Below are positions 1-5,997 of a DNA stretch of 10,350 nt, piece after piece. Origin of the DNA: Synechococcales cyanobacterium 340R_concoct_173_sub (GTDB lineage: Bacteria > Cyanobacteriota > Cyanobacteriia > Leptolyngbyales > Leptolyngbyaceae); NCBI GenBank assembly GCA_025354065.1, contig JANXNM010000143.1, forward strand, positions 1-10,350, given 5' to 3'. The translations under genes and the position numbers were made by a program. The notes under the pieces are model-generated. The model did no database searches. It saw only the letters and a list, made by a program, of their open reading frames with translations, and was not told the DNA's origin. Numbering within the stretch: position 1 is the first letter of the stretch; every line of letters begins with the position of its first letter.

Positions 1-43
1 GTAACGATAGTAAAATATATTTATTTTCTCCCTAGAAATACAC

Positions 44-652
44 ATGAATTTAAAGAACACAGCCCTACTGTTGATTGGTTTCCAAAATGACTACTTTTCA
101 CCGAGTGGGATTTTGCATGGGGTGATTGAAGAATCCTCTAAGGTAACAAATGTCTTAGCCAATACCGTACATTTACTAGAGTGCTTAGAACCAACCCCAA
201 TGCTGCTCATAGAAACCCCAATTTTCTTCACCCCTGGTTATGAAGAACTAATTGAGCCAGTTGGCATTCTCAAAACCATCAAAGACGTTGGAGCATTTCA
301 AGTAGGCGCTGAAGGGTCTAAAACAATCGATGAATTGACTCATTTTCGAGAAAGAATTTTAAAAGTTCCTGGAAAACGTGGGTTTAACGCGTTCATTAAC
401 ACCAACTTGAATGAAGTTCTGAAACAACATCAAATCACCAATATTGTTTTGACTGGCACTGTGACTTCTGTTTGTATTGATTCCACAGGACGTTATGCTC
501 ACGAGCAAGGCTATAACGTCACAACTTTGGCAGATTGCACCTCTGCGCGAACTGTTTTTGAGCAATCTTTCTACTGCGACAATATTTTTCCGCTCTATGC
601 CAATGTCATTAATCACACTGAGCTTCTACGTCAACTGGAACTTGCCCCATGA
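44..652 (+). CDS. Isochorismatase-like cysteine hydrolase family protein, catalytic Asp replaced by Gly
   Basis: The 202-residue product has the isochorismatase/nicotinamidase fold. Its N-terminal strand ALLLIGFQNDYF (residues 7-18) matches the family motif LLVIDMQNDF, a conserved Lys lies in PGKRGFNAF (Lys111), and TGTVTSVCIDSTGRYAHEQGY (from residue 137) carries the nucleophile Cys144 after the usual cis-peptide turn. In the family an Asp-Lys-Cys triad hydrolyses amides or enol ethers. Here the Asp position is Gly12, so normal catalysis is doubtful. Length is typical of a single domain, with no signal peptide or membrane segment. The ATG at 44 is the only sensible start; no clear Shine-Dalgarno is seen, and TAAAAT at 11-16 could be a -10 box. 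The stop overlaps the kinase start by ATGA, implying co-translation. Family assignment is firm; the substrate is unknown, and a sensory or binding role is inference. Confidence 0.88.
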   Translation: MNLKNTALLLIGFQNDYFSPSGILHGVIEESSKVTNVLANTVHLLECLEPTPMLLIETPIFFTPGYEELIEPVGILKTIKDVGAFQVGAEGSKTIDELTHFRERILKVPGKRGFNAFINTNLNEVLKQHQITNIVLTGTVTSVCIDSTGRYAHEQGYNVTTLADCTSARTVFEQSFYCDNIFPLYANVINHTELLRQLELAP

Positions 653-2004
653 CTCTGGATGCCGATATCACTAATGAACTGCATACGCAGATCCAGTATC
701 AATTGATTGAGAAGCTTTCAGAATCAGAGCGGCGTTATCGGGAGCTAGTCGAGAGCTTGCAAGAGATCGTTTTTAAGTGTGACGCAGCAGGGCACTTTAC
801 CTTTCTCAATCGTGCTTGGACTCAAACTTTGGGGTTTGATGTTGCCGTATCCCTCGATCGCCCGCTGGTGAATTTTCTTCATCCAGACGATCGAGATCAG
901 GGGTCGCAACTGCTGGTTCGGCTCCAAAAGCAGCAAGTTGTGATTGGTCAGGAATTGCGCTTTGTAGACCAAACGGGGGTGCTTGTCTGGCTCGAGTTAT
1001 CGACTCATCCCAGTAATCAAAATGAGCGATCGGGTTCCTTGACCAATATCACCGATCGTAAATGTGTGGAAGCGGCTTTGCAATGCGCCAACGAAGCGTT
1101 AGAAATGCGAGTAGAGGAACTCAAGCAAGCTATGCGAAACCTTCAGTTAACACAGGCTCAACTAGTCCAGACAGAAAAAATGTCCAGCTTGGGGCAGTTG
1201 GTAGCGGGTGTCGCCCATGAAATTAACAACCCGGTCAGTTTTATTCACGGCAATATGGGACATGTGCGAACCTATGCTCAGGATTTGCTTAGTCTTGTAC
1301 AACTCTACCAAAAACACCACCCAAATCCAATCGCTGAAATACAAGCAAAGTCAAAAGAAATCGACCTGCCATTTTTACAGCACGATCTCGATAAAGTTCT
1401 CGACTCAATGAAAATAGGCACCGATCGCATTTGCCAGATTGTCCTGTCATTACGGAACTTTTCGCGGATGGATGAATCCGAATTTAAGACCGTTGATATC
1501 CACGAGGGGATTGATAGCACCTTAATGATTTTGCAACATCGCCTGAAGGCTTGTCCCGGACGTTTAAGCATTGAGGTGATGCGGGATTATGCCAAGTTGC
1601 CACTGGTGGAGTGCTACCCTGGACAACTCAACCAGGTACTAATGAATCTTTTGACAAACGCGATCGATGCACTGGAAGATACTGATGAAATCCGCACCAT
1701 TCAAGACATCCAAAATAATCCCAGTCGCATCACTATTCGGACAGGCATGATCGATCACGAGTGGGTAGAAATTTCGATCGCGGACAATGGTCCCAGTATT
1801 CCTGAAAAAGTGAAGGAACGAATTTTTGACCCCTTCTTTACTACCAAGCCGATTGGTAAAGGAACTGGTATTGGCCTGTCCATCAGCTACCAAATTATTA
1901 TTGAAAAACATGGCGGTAAACTAGAGTGCCTCTCCAATCCCAATCAAGGAACAGAATTTGTGATTCAGATTCCTATCCAGCAACAAGCTTTTAGGTTTGC
2001 CTAA
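649..2004 (+). CDS. Soluble PAS-domain sensor histidine kinase
   Basis: This 451-residue protein has a PAS domain at about 25-120 (RYRELVESLQEIVFKCD; NFLHPDDRD at 75-83) and a PAC tail ending TNITDRK (132-138). A coiled-coil linker follows at about 140-178. The HisKA dimerisation domain contains the phospho-acceptor His190 in GQLVAGVAHEINNP. In the HATPase_c domain the N box is NQVLMNLLTNAIDA (Asn337), the G1 box is ADNGPSIPE (378-386), the F box is FDPFFTTK (393-400) and the G2 box is GKGTGIGLSIS. There is no membrane segment, so it acts in the cytoplasm. One oddity is Ser at 383 where G1 boxes usually read DNGPGIP. GGAA at 637-640 is a weak Shine-Dalgarno, so translation probably depends on coupling to the upstream hydrolase-fold gene through the ATGA overlap. 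No receiver domain or response regulator is present nearby, so the partner is unknown. Confidence 0.95.
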   Translation: MTLDADITNELHTQIQYQLIEKLSESERRYRELVESLQEIVFKCDAAGHFTFLNRAWTQTLGFDVAVSLDRPLVNFLHPDDRDQGSQLLVRLQKQQVVIGQELRFVDQTGVLVWLELSTHPSNQNERSGSLTNITDRKCVEAALQCANEALEMRVEELKQAMRNLQLTQAQLVQTEKMSSLGQLVAGVAHEINNPVSFIHGNMGHVRTYAQDLLSLVQLYQKHHPNPIAEIQAKSKEIDLPFLQHDLDKVLDSMKIGTDRICQIVLSLRNFSRMDESEFKTVDIHEGIDSTLMILQHRLKACPGRLSIEVMRDYAKLPLVECYPGQLNQVLMNLLTNAIDALEDTDEIRTIQDIQNNPSRITIRTGMIDHEWVEISIADNGPSIPEKVKERIFDPFFTTKPIGKGTGIGLSISYQIIIEKHGGKLECLSNPNQGTEFVIQIPIQQQAFRFA

Positions 2005-2121
2005 CAATTTACGATATGGAAAATAGGAAATTCCCTAATCCCTCCAATATCAAGTCATGTAAGACACCATCCGATGCAAACATCACTATCAACGATCGGC
2101 CCTCCAAAAAATCAAAAATCA

Positions 2122-2139
2122 TACTAATAGCTATTAGTA
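2122..2139. repeat. 18-bp perfect palindrome
   Basis: TACTAATAGCTATTAGTA is its own reverse complement over all 18 bases; the next pair (A2121/G2140) breaks the symmetry. It lies 118 bp beyond the kinase stop, and no run of T follows, so it is a poor intrinsic terminator. A binding site for a dimeric protein or a small structural element are the alternatives. The symmetry is certain, the function unknown. Confidence 0.75.
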
Positions 2140-2203
2140 GCCTCGATCGTTCTGAACAATAAATTTGTGGCGTTGGCAGTGGGAGAGACTACAAGAAAGA
2201 AAA

Positions 2204-2230
2204 CGATCGGACCTTACACAGACCCGATCG
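2204..2230. terminator. Probable bidirectional Rho-independent terminator
   Basis: CGATCGG (2204-2210) pairs with CCGATCG (2224-2230) across a 13-nt loop. On the minus strand the stem is followed by TTTTCTTTCTTG, a good U-tract for ending the SH3-domain transcript 30 bp after its stop. On the plus strand it is followed by CATTTTGTTTTAATTT, so it could also end the kinase transcript. The stem is made of HIP1-like CGATCG sequence, so part of the symmetry may be coincidental. Confidence 0.55.
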
Positions 2231-2260
2231 CATTTTGTTTTAATTTAAGCTTTAATCAAA

Positions 2261-2821
2261 TTACGGACAAGGTGCGACATTTTTGCCAGCATTAACGAAC
2301 CCTTCAGAGACCCAGCCCTCAGCAGGCTTAGAGATCTTAATCCAAGTCCGGCCATCATCCGTATTTTTAGATTCAGGCGGTGTTACAAGCGTGATTTTTT
2401 CATTTTGACCCACACCCGAAACAGCTTCACTAGAGCCACCCGGTCCTTTACGAATCGCGAGACCCATTGGTTGAGTCACAAGGCGACAAGAAGACAGATT
2501 TGGATTTGGAGTCACAGGAACGACAGCACCAGGGCACATCTTCAAGTTAGCTGTTTGCACGAACCCTTTGCTTGGAGTGCTGACCAAAATCAGGTTGTCT
2601 CTAGCCGTTTCTTCTGCCAGCGTCACCTTATCGCCCGATTTTAACGATGACAACAGAACACTGCTGCTATCCCGGTCTCTGTAAAGTCCTGTAGACTGCT
2701 TAGCCGCACGGCATTGGCCCGTCAACTTAGCCGCCTCCGCTGCATTTACGGGCGACGATGTGCCGATAACCATTGCCCCAAGAGACAACAGTAAAACTCC
2801 CCAACCATAGTTCTTTGTCAT
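2261..2821 (-). CDS. Exported protein with two bacterial SH3-like domains
   Basis: The 186-residue product begins with a signal peptide: basic MTKNYGWG, a hydrophobic core VLLLSLGAMVIG, then SSPVNAA with probable cleavage near residue 28. Two SH3-like repeats follow. The first, at about 37-96, reads CRAAKQSTGLYRDRDSSS, then SLKSGDKVTL and KGFVQTANL. The second, at about 112-177, reads CRLVTQPMGLAIRKGPGG, then GQNEKITLV, TWIKIS and EGWVSEGFV. Each repeat starts with Cys (37, 112), and further Cys at 96 and 185 suggest disulfides in the oxidising periplasm. SH3b domains of this kind often bind peptidoglycan or partner proteins; no catalytic domain is fused, so the role is open. The gene lies 133 bp downstream of the protease gene on the same strand and has its own promoter candidate. 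Fold assignment is good; function is not known. Confidence 0.85.
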   Translation of the reverse strand: MTKNYGWGVLLLSLGAMVIGTSSPVNAAEAAKLTGQCRAAKQSTGLYRDRDSSSVLLSSLKSGDKVTLAEETARDNLILVSTPSKGFVQTANLKMCPGAVVPVTPNPNLSSCRLVTQPMGLAIRKGPGGSSEAVSGVGQNEKITLVTPPESKNTDDGRTWIKISKPAEGWVSEGFVNAGKNVAPCP

Positions 2822-2869
2822 AAATGATTCCCAAAACCTTCATCAAATCAAGACACGTCAACGAAAAGA

Positions 2870-2899
2870 ATTATGCCACGGAACGATCGCAGCGCTCAA
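2870..2899 (-). promoter_or_regulatory. Candidate promoter of the SH3-domain gene
   Basis: On the minus strand TTGAGC (2894-2899) and CATAAT (2870-2875) are separated by 18 bp, and TG precedes the -10 hexamer with one base between, as in an extended -10. This would start transcription about 40 nt before the ATG at 2821, which is preceded by no strong Shine-Dalgarno. The call rests on motif matching only. Confidence 0.4.
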
Positions 2900-2904
2900 A
2901 GGAT

Positions 2905-2932
2905 GCAACAAAACCATAGCAACAAAACCCAT
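2905..2932. repeat. Two tandem 14-bp units
   Basis: GCAACAAAACCATA (2905-2918) is followed directly by GCAACAAAACCCAT (2919-2932); the first 11 bases are identical. It lies between the protease stop and the -35 candidate of the SH3-domain gene, so it could be either an upstream binding site or chance duplication. Confidence 0.5.
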
Positions 2933-2954
2933 GAAATTGCGACAAATTGACCCA

Positions 2955-3530
2955 TTATTCGGTCGGAGGGGCAAACTCAATCACTGAACGCTTAATCTTG
3001 ACATCGTACCGATCGAAGAAATCATGCCCCAATAGCCCAATATCTGAATTCGGAGCCACTGTCACGGTCAGCTTCCTGGCGGGCATTCCACCCGTTGTCA
3101 CCGACCCGATATTAGCCGTCAGAAACCGTACACGAGATCCATCAGCAATAGTCATCTGTCGGGCACCCGTGGGTTTTAAGCCCAGAGCGATCGCCATCCG
3201 TTGCGTAATCAAGGTACTGCTCGCGCCCGTATCCAAGATCATTTCAAATTTTTTACCATTAAACATCACATCAATTACAGGCGTGGCGGCTAGACGACGC
3301 TTAATGGGCACCCGATAAACCCCATTCTTGGCTGTGGTTGCAGACGTTACACCCGTCGATTCTGAGGGCATTTCACCACACAACGGACCCAATGACGTTT
3401 TTTTACCAGAGGCCGTCACCATATAACAAGATTGCGCTGTCGCCTGACTCGTTGCACCCATTACGCCGACCATAGCGATCGTCATACCCAATGCGACCTT
3501 GAGCGCATATCCTCGATAAATTCGTTGCAT
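2955..3530 (-). CDS. Exported retropepsin-like aspartic protease
   Basis: The 191-residue product has a signal peptide (residues 1-33, hydrophobic core VALGMTIAMVGVMGA, cleavage near ATAQS). A Cys-bounded segment follows, CYMVTASGKKTSLGPLCG (35-52), typical of exported cyanobacterial proteases of this kind and probably disulfide-bonded. The protease domain spans about 70-187. Its catalytic motif is FEMILDTGASSTLI with Asp100, and the C-terminal partner motif is IGLLGHDFFDRYDVKI (164-179). Only one DTG motif is present, so by family knowledge it should act as a homodimer, like retropepsins. A strong Shine-Dalgarno supports the ATG at 3530. It is co-oriented with the exported SH3-domain gene downstream, suggesting work in the same compartment. 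Substrate is unknown. Confidence 0.88.
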   Translation of the reverse strand: MQRIYRGYALKVALGMTIAMVGVMGATSQATAQSCYMVTASGKKTSLGPLCGEMPSESTGVTSATTAKNGVYRVPIKRRLAATPVIDVMFNGKKFEMILDTGASSTLITQRMAIALGLKPTGARQMTIADGSRVRFLTANIGSVTTGGMPARKLTVTVAPNSDIGLLGHDFFDRYDVKIKRSVIEFAPPTE

Positions 3531-3538
3531 CGCAGTAT

Positions 3539-3543
3539 CCTCC
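3539..3543 (-). promoter_or_regulatory. Ribosome binding site of the aspartic protease gene
   Basis: GGAGG (minus strand) lies 8 nt before the ATG at 3530. It is the clearest Shine-Dalgarno in the window and fixes this start; most other genes here lack a comparable one. Confidence 0.65.
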
Positions 3544-3632
3544 AGCAGAACAACTTGAACCCTAGTAATGAGCTAACAATTCCCAAAAAGAGCGCACTAA
3601 TTAAGAAATGGAAGATAATTCGCATTTGAGCA

Positions 3633-3672
3633 AAATCTCCGGCCATCTACCTAGCAGAATAACCAGAGATTT
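3633..3672 (-). terminator. Possible terminator hairpin after tRNA-Val
   Basis: CCAGAGATTT (3663-3672) and AAATCTCCGG (3633-3642) form a 10-bp stem with one mismatch and a 20-nt loop. On the minus strand it begins 20 nt after the tRNA 3' end and is followed by only a short T run (TTTTGC including the stem end). The long loop and weak tract keep confidence low. Confidence 0.3.
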
Positions 3673-3691
3673 GTGGTGGTTGGAAAATCAA

Positions 3692-3765
3692 TGGACGTAA
3701 CTGGATTCGAACCAGTGACCCCTACAATGTCAATGTAGTACTCTAACCAACTGAGCTATACGTCC
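3692..3765 (-). tRNA. tRNA-Val (anticodon GAC)
   Basis: The minus strand folds as a complete cloverleaf of 74 nt. The acceptor stem GGACGTA/TACGTCC is fully paired, the D arm contains GCTCAGTTGGTTAGAGT, the anticodon stem CTACA/TGTAG encloses the loop TTGACAT with anticodon GAC, and the T arm is ACTGG-TTCGAAT-CCAGT. The discriminator base is A at 3692, and no CCA is encoded, so the tail must be added after transcription. Anticodon GAC reads Val codons GUC and GUU. It stands alone between the protease gene and the small ORFs. Confidence 0.96.
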
Positions 3766-3777
3766 TTGCTGAAAATG

Positions 3778-3807
3778 AGATTAGCACAAGCCCTTTGGAA
3801 AATGCAA
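3778..3807 (-). promoter_or_regulatory. Candidate promoter of tRNA-Val
   Basis: On the minus strand TAATCT (3778-3783), preceded by TGC as in an extended -10, lies 18 bp downstream of TTGCAT (3802-3807). Transcription would start a few bases before the tRNA 5' end at 3765, which fits a short leader. The -35 match is weak. Confidence 0.35.
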
Positions 3808-3825
3808 CCCAAAATCCGAAAGTAG

Positions 3826-3925
3826 TCCACCCTGCATCCCCCCTCAAGTCTTCACCCAGACATCCCGCCCAAATATCCCGGCCAAACATCCTGCCCCAGT
3901 ATCTCAAGTCTCCCACCCAAACTTC
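3826..3925. repeat. C-rich patch with degenerate 13-bp tandem repeats
   Basis: Three consecutive 13-bp units are visible: ACATCCCGCCCAA (3860-3872), ATATCCCGGCCAA (3873-3885) and ACATCCTGCCCCA (3886-3898). They are bracketed by two related copies of CTCAAGTCT followed by CACCCA (from 3843 and 3903). The plus strand is very rich in C and poor in G, so the minus strand has many GGG runs. A 13-bp period cannot keep a reading frame, which argues against coding. It sits upstream of tRNA-Val and before the small ORFs. Confidence 0.6.
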
Positions 3926-4020
3926 GTAAACATCTTTGAAGAATCAATCCAGAGCGCCAAACCATCGGCTAATAATAGCGATAGGCCATTAGATATTTCA
4001 AAGTATTTCAGAGAACCACC

Positions 4021-4227
4021 ATGACATTTCATCCTCATATTGCACCTGCGGCCCCACGGGAAGACTTCAGTGAATACGTTGCCCATCTGCAACTTCATAT
4101 GGCCCTACAGACTCGAAAACTTGTTCCAAATATGGGCCATATGGCTCAAAATAACGACAGCCTCGCTCAGCTTTTACAAGACACCCAAGCTCAAATTGAA
4201 AAACAAGTCTCGCGGCAGATTTTCTAG
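4021..4227 (+). CDS. Small hypothetical protein (68 residues)
   Basis: I do not recognise this protein. It has a His/Pro/Ala-rich start (MTFHPHIAPAAPRED) and a Gln-rich, probably helical tail (about 42-66, AQNNDSLAQLLQDTQAQIEK). No membrane segment, signal peptide or Cys is present. No Shine-Dalgarno precedes the ATG. It is followed 42 bp later by another small ORF on the same strand, and a TATAAT box overlaps its end, so the two need not share a transcript. Overlapping ORFs in two other frames cover part of the same stretch, so coding status is uncertain. This frame is preferred because its C-terminal half looks like a regular amphipathic helix. Confidence 0.42.
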   Translation: MTFHPHIAPAAPREDFSEYVAHLQLHMALQTRKLVPNMGHMAQNNDSLAQLLQDTQAQIEKQVSRQIF

Positions 4228-4238
4228 ATATAATATCT
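4226..4238 (+). promoter_or_regulatory. -10-like box inside a small palindrome
   Basis: AGATATAATATCT is symmetric about its central A, and contains TATAAT (4229-4234), a perfect -10 hexamer. It lies about 35 bp before the ATG at 4270. No convincing -35 hexamer is found 16-18 bp upstream, so the promoter may need an activator, or the box may be chance in AT-rich DNA. Confidence 0.35.
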
Positions 4239-4269
4239 TGGGTGTACTTAATTATTGGGCTTTTTAGGC

Positions 4270-4443
4270 ATGGCAGACCTCTCTCAGCTTCGTCTTCGCA
4301 TCGAGGCATTGGAATTAAAACGTTCTACGTTGGTATCATTGCTCGATAGTCCTGATCTCGGTACGCTACATCTGGATGTGACCCAAGCGATCGAGGAACT
4401 AGACGATTTGATTGAAGAATTTAAGCGGACGTTTGAGTTCTAG
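4270..4443 (+). CDS. Small helical hypothetical protein (57 residues)
   Basis: I do not recognise it by name. The product is two likely amphipathic helices, SQLRLRIEALELKRSTLVSL (5-24) and LDVTQAIEELDDLIEEFKRT (35-54), joined by a short turn with SPDLGT, so a helical hairpin or coiled coil is likely. It is acidic at the C terminus and has no Cys or membrane segment. I prefer the ATG at 4270 (MADLSQL); an upstream in-frame TTG at 4255 would add five residues (MGFLG) with no better ribosome site. The stop is 37 bp before the 467-residue membrane protein gene on the same strand, so the two probably share a transcript. Confidence 0.65.
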   Translation: MADLSQLRLRIEALELKRSTLVSLLDSPDLGTLHLDVTQAIEELDDLIEEFKRTFEF

Positions 4444-4480
4444 CAAATCAGCCCTAGCGAATTAGAGTTCCCGTGTTGTA

Positions 4481-5884
4481 ATGACCATGCGTCGAAAAAA
4501 TATTTGGTACGAACGTCTCATGGTTTCGATCGCTATGGTCAATCTTGGCATTGTGGGATTTGATACTAGCTATGTGCCGCTGAGAGATTTTTGGTTGCGG
4601 GGCGGGTTATCTATTGGGCCACTCACATTTCAAGTACCTGTTCCGCCTGTTGTGAAATGGTATGACCCAATTAAGGGCATTGAGCAGCACCGGGATTCTG
4701 AACAATATCTAAAATCAGTTGAAGAGCTAGAGGCAACGCTTGTTAAATCTGGCCTTGATTCGCCAGAGAGTTTGGCACTACTAAGAGATCTACAGGACGA
4801 GAGTTCTAAAATGATCGATGGCAATTGGTTTGAGGTGGCGGGTAAAGCAGGAAATCTAGAAAAAATTAAAAATCGAATACGCGATCGGATTGGATTTAAG
4901 TCTTCGCGGCAATCCTTTAAAACGTTCTGGGATAAAGACCATCTAAACAGTAAAGGTGTCACTCAGGAACTCACTTTTTTTAATGAAAAAATTAAACCCT
5001 TACTTTTAACAAATTACTATCGCACTACTGGGGAGAATGGTTTACCGACGGATAACTTTTGGGCCATCGATTCCCCGTTCGTTTTGCTGTTTGGGGCTGA
5101 GTTTTTAGCTCGTACATTTTACTTAACGCGCCGCCATCGCGATCGTAATCTTAAGTGGCCCGATGCCATGCTGTGGCGATGGTATGACGTATTGTTTTTG
5201 ATTCCAATATGGCAATGGTTGCGAATTATTCCGGTGATTATTCGACTGGATCACGCTAATTTAATTCAGTTGGATCGGATTCGAGATCAAGCGACTCAAG
5301 GGTTTGTGACCAACATTGCGGAGGAATTGACGGAAGCGGTATTGGTGCAAGTAGTCAATCGGTTTCAGAGTGATATTGCCACAGGGACGCTGACACGATG
5401 GGCGATGAATACTCTCAATCGACCGTATCAAAATATTAATCAACGAGATGAGGTTAGAGAAATTATCGATCGGATATTGAAGATTACGGTTAATCAAGCG
5501 TTGCCCCAGGTTAAACCAGAACTTGAAGCCGTGATTCGTCATGTAATGGAAGGAGTATTGGAACAGTCCCCTATTTATAAAGGATTTAAATCAATCCCGT
5601 TAATGGGCGCAGTGCCGAGCCAATTGAATGAGCAATTGATTTCAAGGGTAACATCGGGCGCTTATGATGCGCTGAGTCAGGCGCTGGACGATCAAGTGGC
5701 GGGAGAGTTGATCAACCAATTTGTGAAGAACTTTGGACGTGCAGTGATTGGGGGACTTCAGGAAGGTGATTCACTAGATGAGTTGCAAAGTTTGCTGAGC
5801 GATCTAGTGGAAGAACTCAAAGTAAACTACATTCAGCACCTCGAATCTCCCATGGTGGAGGCATTACCTGCCGCACACTCCTAA
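4481..5884 (+). CDS. Membrane protein of unknown function with a voltage-sensor-like helix pair
   Basis: The 467-residue product starts with a basic segment and a hydrophobic helix (about 12-28), then a soluble stretch (60-190) rich in charged helices. Next comes a membrane-like part: FVLLFGAEFLARTFYLTRR (200-218) and, after a charged loop, WRWYDVLFLIPIWQWLRIIPVIIRL (232-256). The placement of Glu207/Arg211 in one helix, Asp236 in the next, and Arg248 and Arg255 beyond resembles S2-S4 of voltage-sensing domains, but no pore signature TVGYGD is present. The C-terminal 200 residues are long amphipathic helices without hydrophobic segments, ending in acidic LSDLVEELK. I do not recognise the family; the sensor comparison is inference. 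ATG codons at 4481 and 4487 are both possible starts; neither has a clear Shine-Dalgarno. It is probably co-transcribed with the 57-residue ORF upstream. Confidence 0.85.
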   Translation: MTMRRKNIWYERLMVSIAMVNLGIVGFDTSYVPLRDFWLRGGLSIGPLTFQVPVPPVVKWYDPIKGIEQHRDSEQYLKSVEELEATLVKSGLDSPESLALLRDLQDESSKMIDGNWFEVAGKAGNLEKIKNRIRDRIGFKSSRQSFKTFWDKDHLNSKGVTQELTFFNEKIKPLLLTNYYRTTGENGLPTDNFWAIDSPFVLLFGAEFLARTFYLTRRHRDRNLKWPDAMLWRWYDVLFLIPIWQWLRIIPVIIRLDHANLIQLDRIRDQATQGFVTNIAEELTEAVLVQVVNRFQSDIATGTLTRWAMNTLNRPYQNINQRDEVREIIDRILKITVNQALPQVKPELEAVIRHVMEGVLEQSPIYKGFKSIPLMGAVPSQLNEQLISRVTSGAYDALSQALDDQVAGELINQFVKNFGRAVIGGLQEGDSLDELQSLLSDLVEELKVNYIQHLESPMVEALPAAHS

Positions 5885-5961
5885 TAAATTATCCAATCTT
5901 CGATCGTAATTTCCTGAGTGCTAAAAGTATTCTCTAGCAGCTTCACATTTTGATCGAAAAG

Positions 5962-5973
5962 CTGAAATTTCAG
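5962..5973. repeat. 12-bp palindrome in a convergent gap
   Basis: CTGAAATTTCAG is self-complementary over 12 bases. In addition TTCCTGA near 5910 is repeated inverted as TCAGGAA, which overlaps its right end. It lies between the convergent ends of the membrane protein gene and the EQGI-repeat gene; on the minus strand CTTTTC follows, so a weak terminator for the minus-strand operon is possible. Confidence 0.4.
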
Positions 5974-5997
5974 GAATCTATTTAAGCTAATTTTTTT

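Larger units (their letters stand above)
2005..2260. other. Convergent intergenic region without a gene
   Basis: This 256-bp gap lies between the 3' ends of the histidine kinase (+) and the SH3-domain gene (-). I see no coding potential. It holds an 18-bp perfect palindrome (2122-2139) and a terminator-like hairpin (2204-2230), listed separately. Confidence 0.7.

Noticed and set aside
2204..2230. Riboswitch or small RNA in the convergent gap
   Set aside because: Only a short hairpin with flanking T runs is seen, better explained as a terminator.
2955..3318. Long plus-strand ORF opposite the aspartic protease
   Set aside because: It is antisense to a clear protease with signal peptide and DTGA motif; its own translation shows no recognisable feature.
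4040..4309. Alternative ORFs on both strands across the small-ORF region (75 residues on +, 80 residues on -)
   Set aside because: They overlap the better-looking 68- and 57-residue frames, have irregular composition and no ribosome site.
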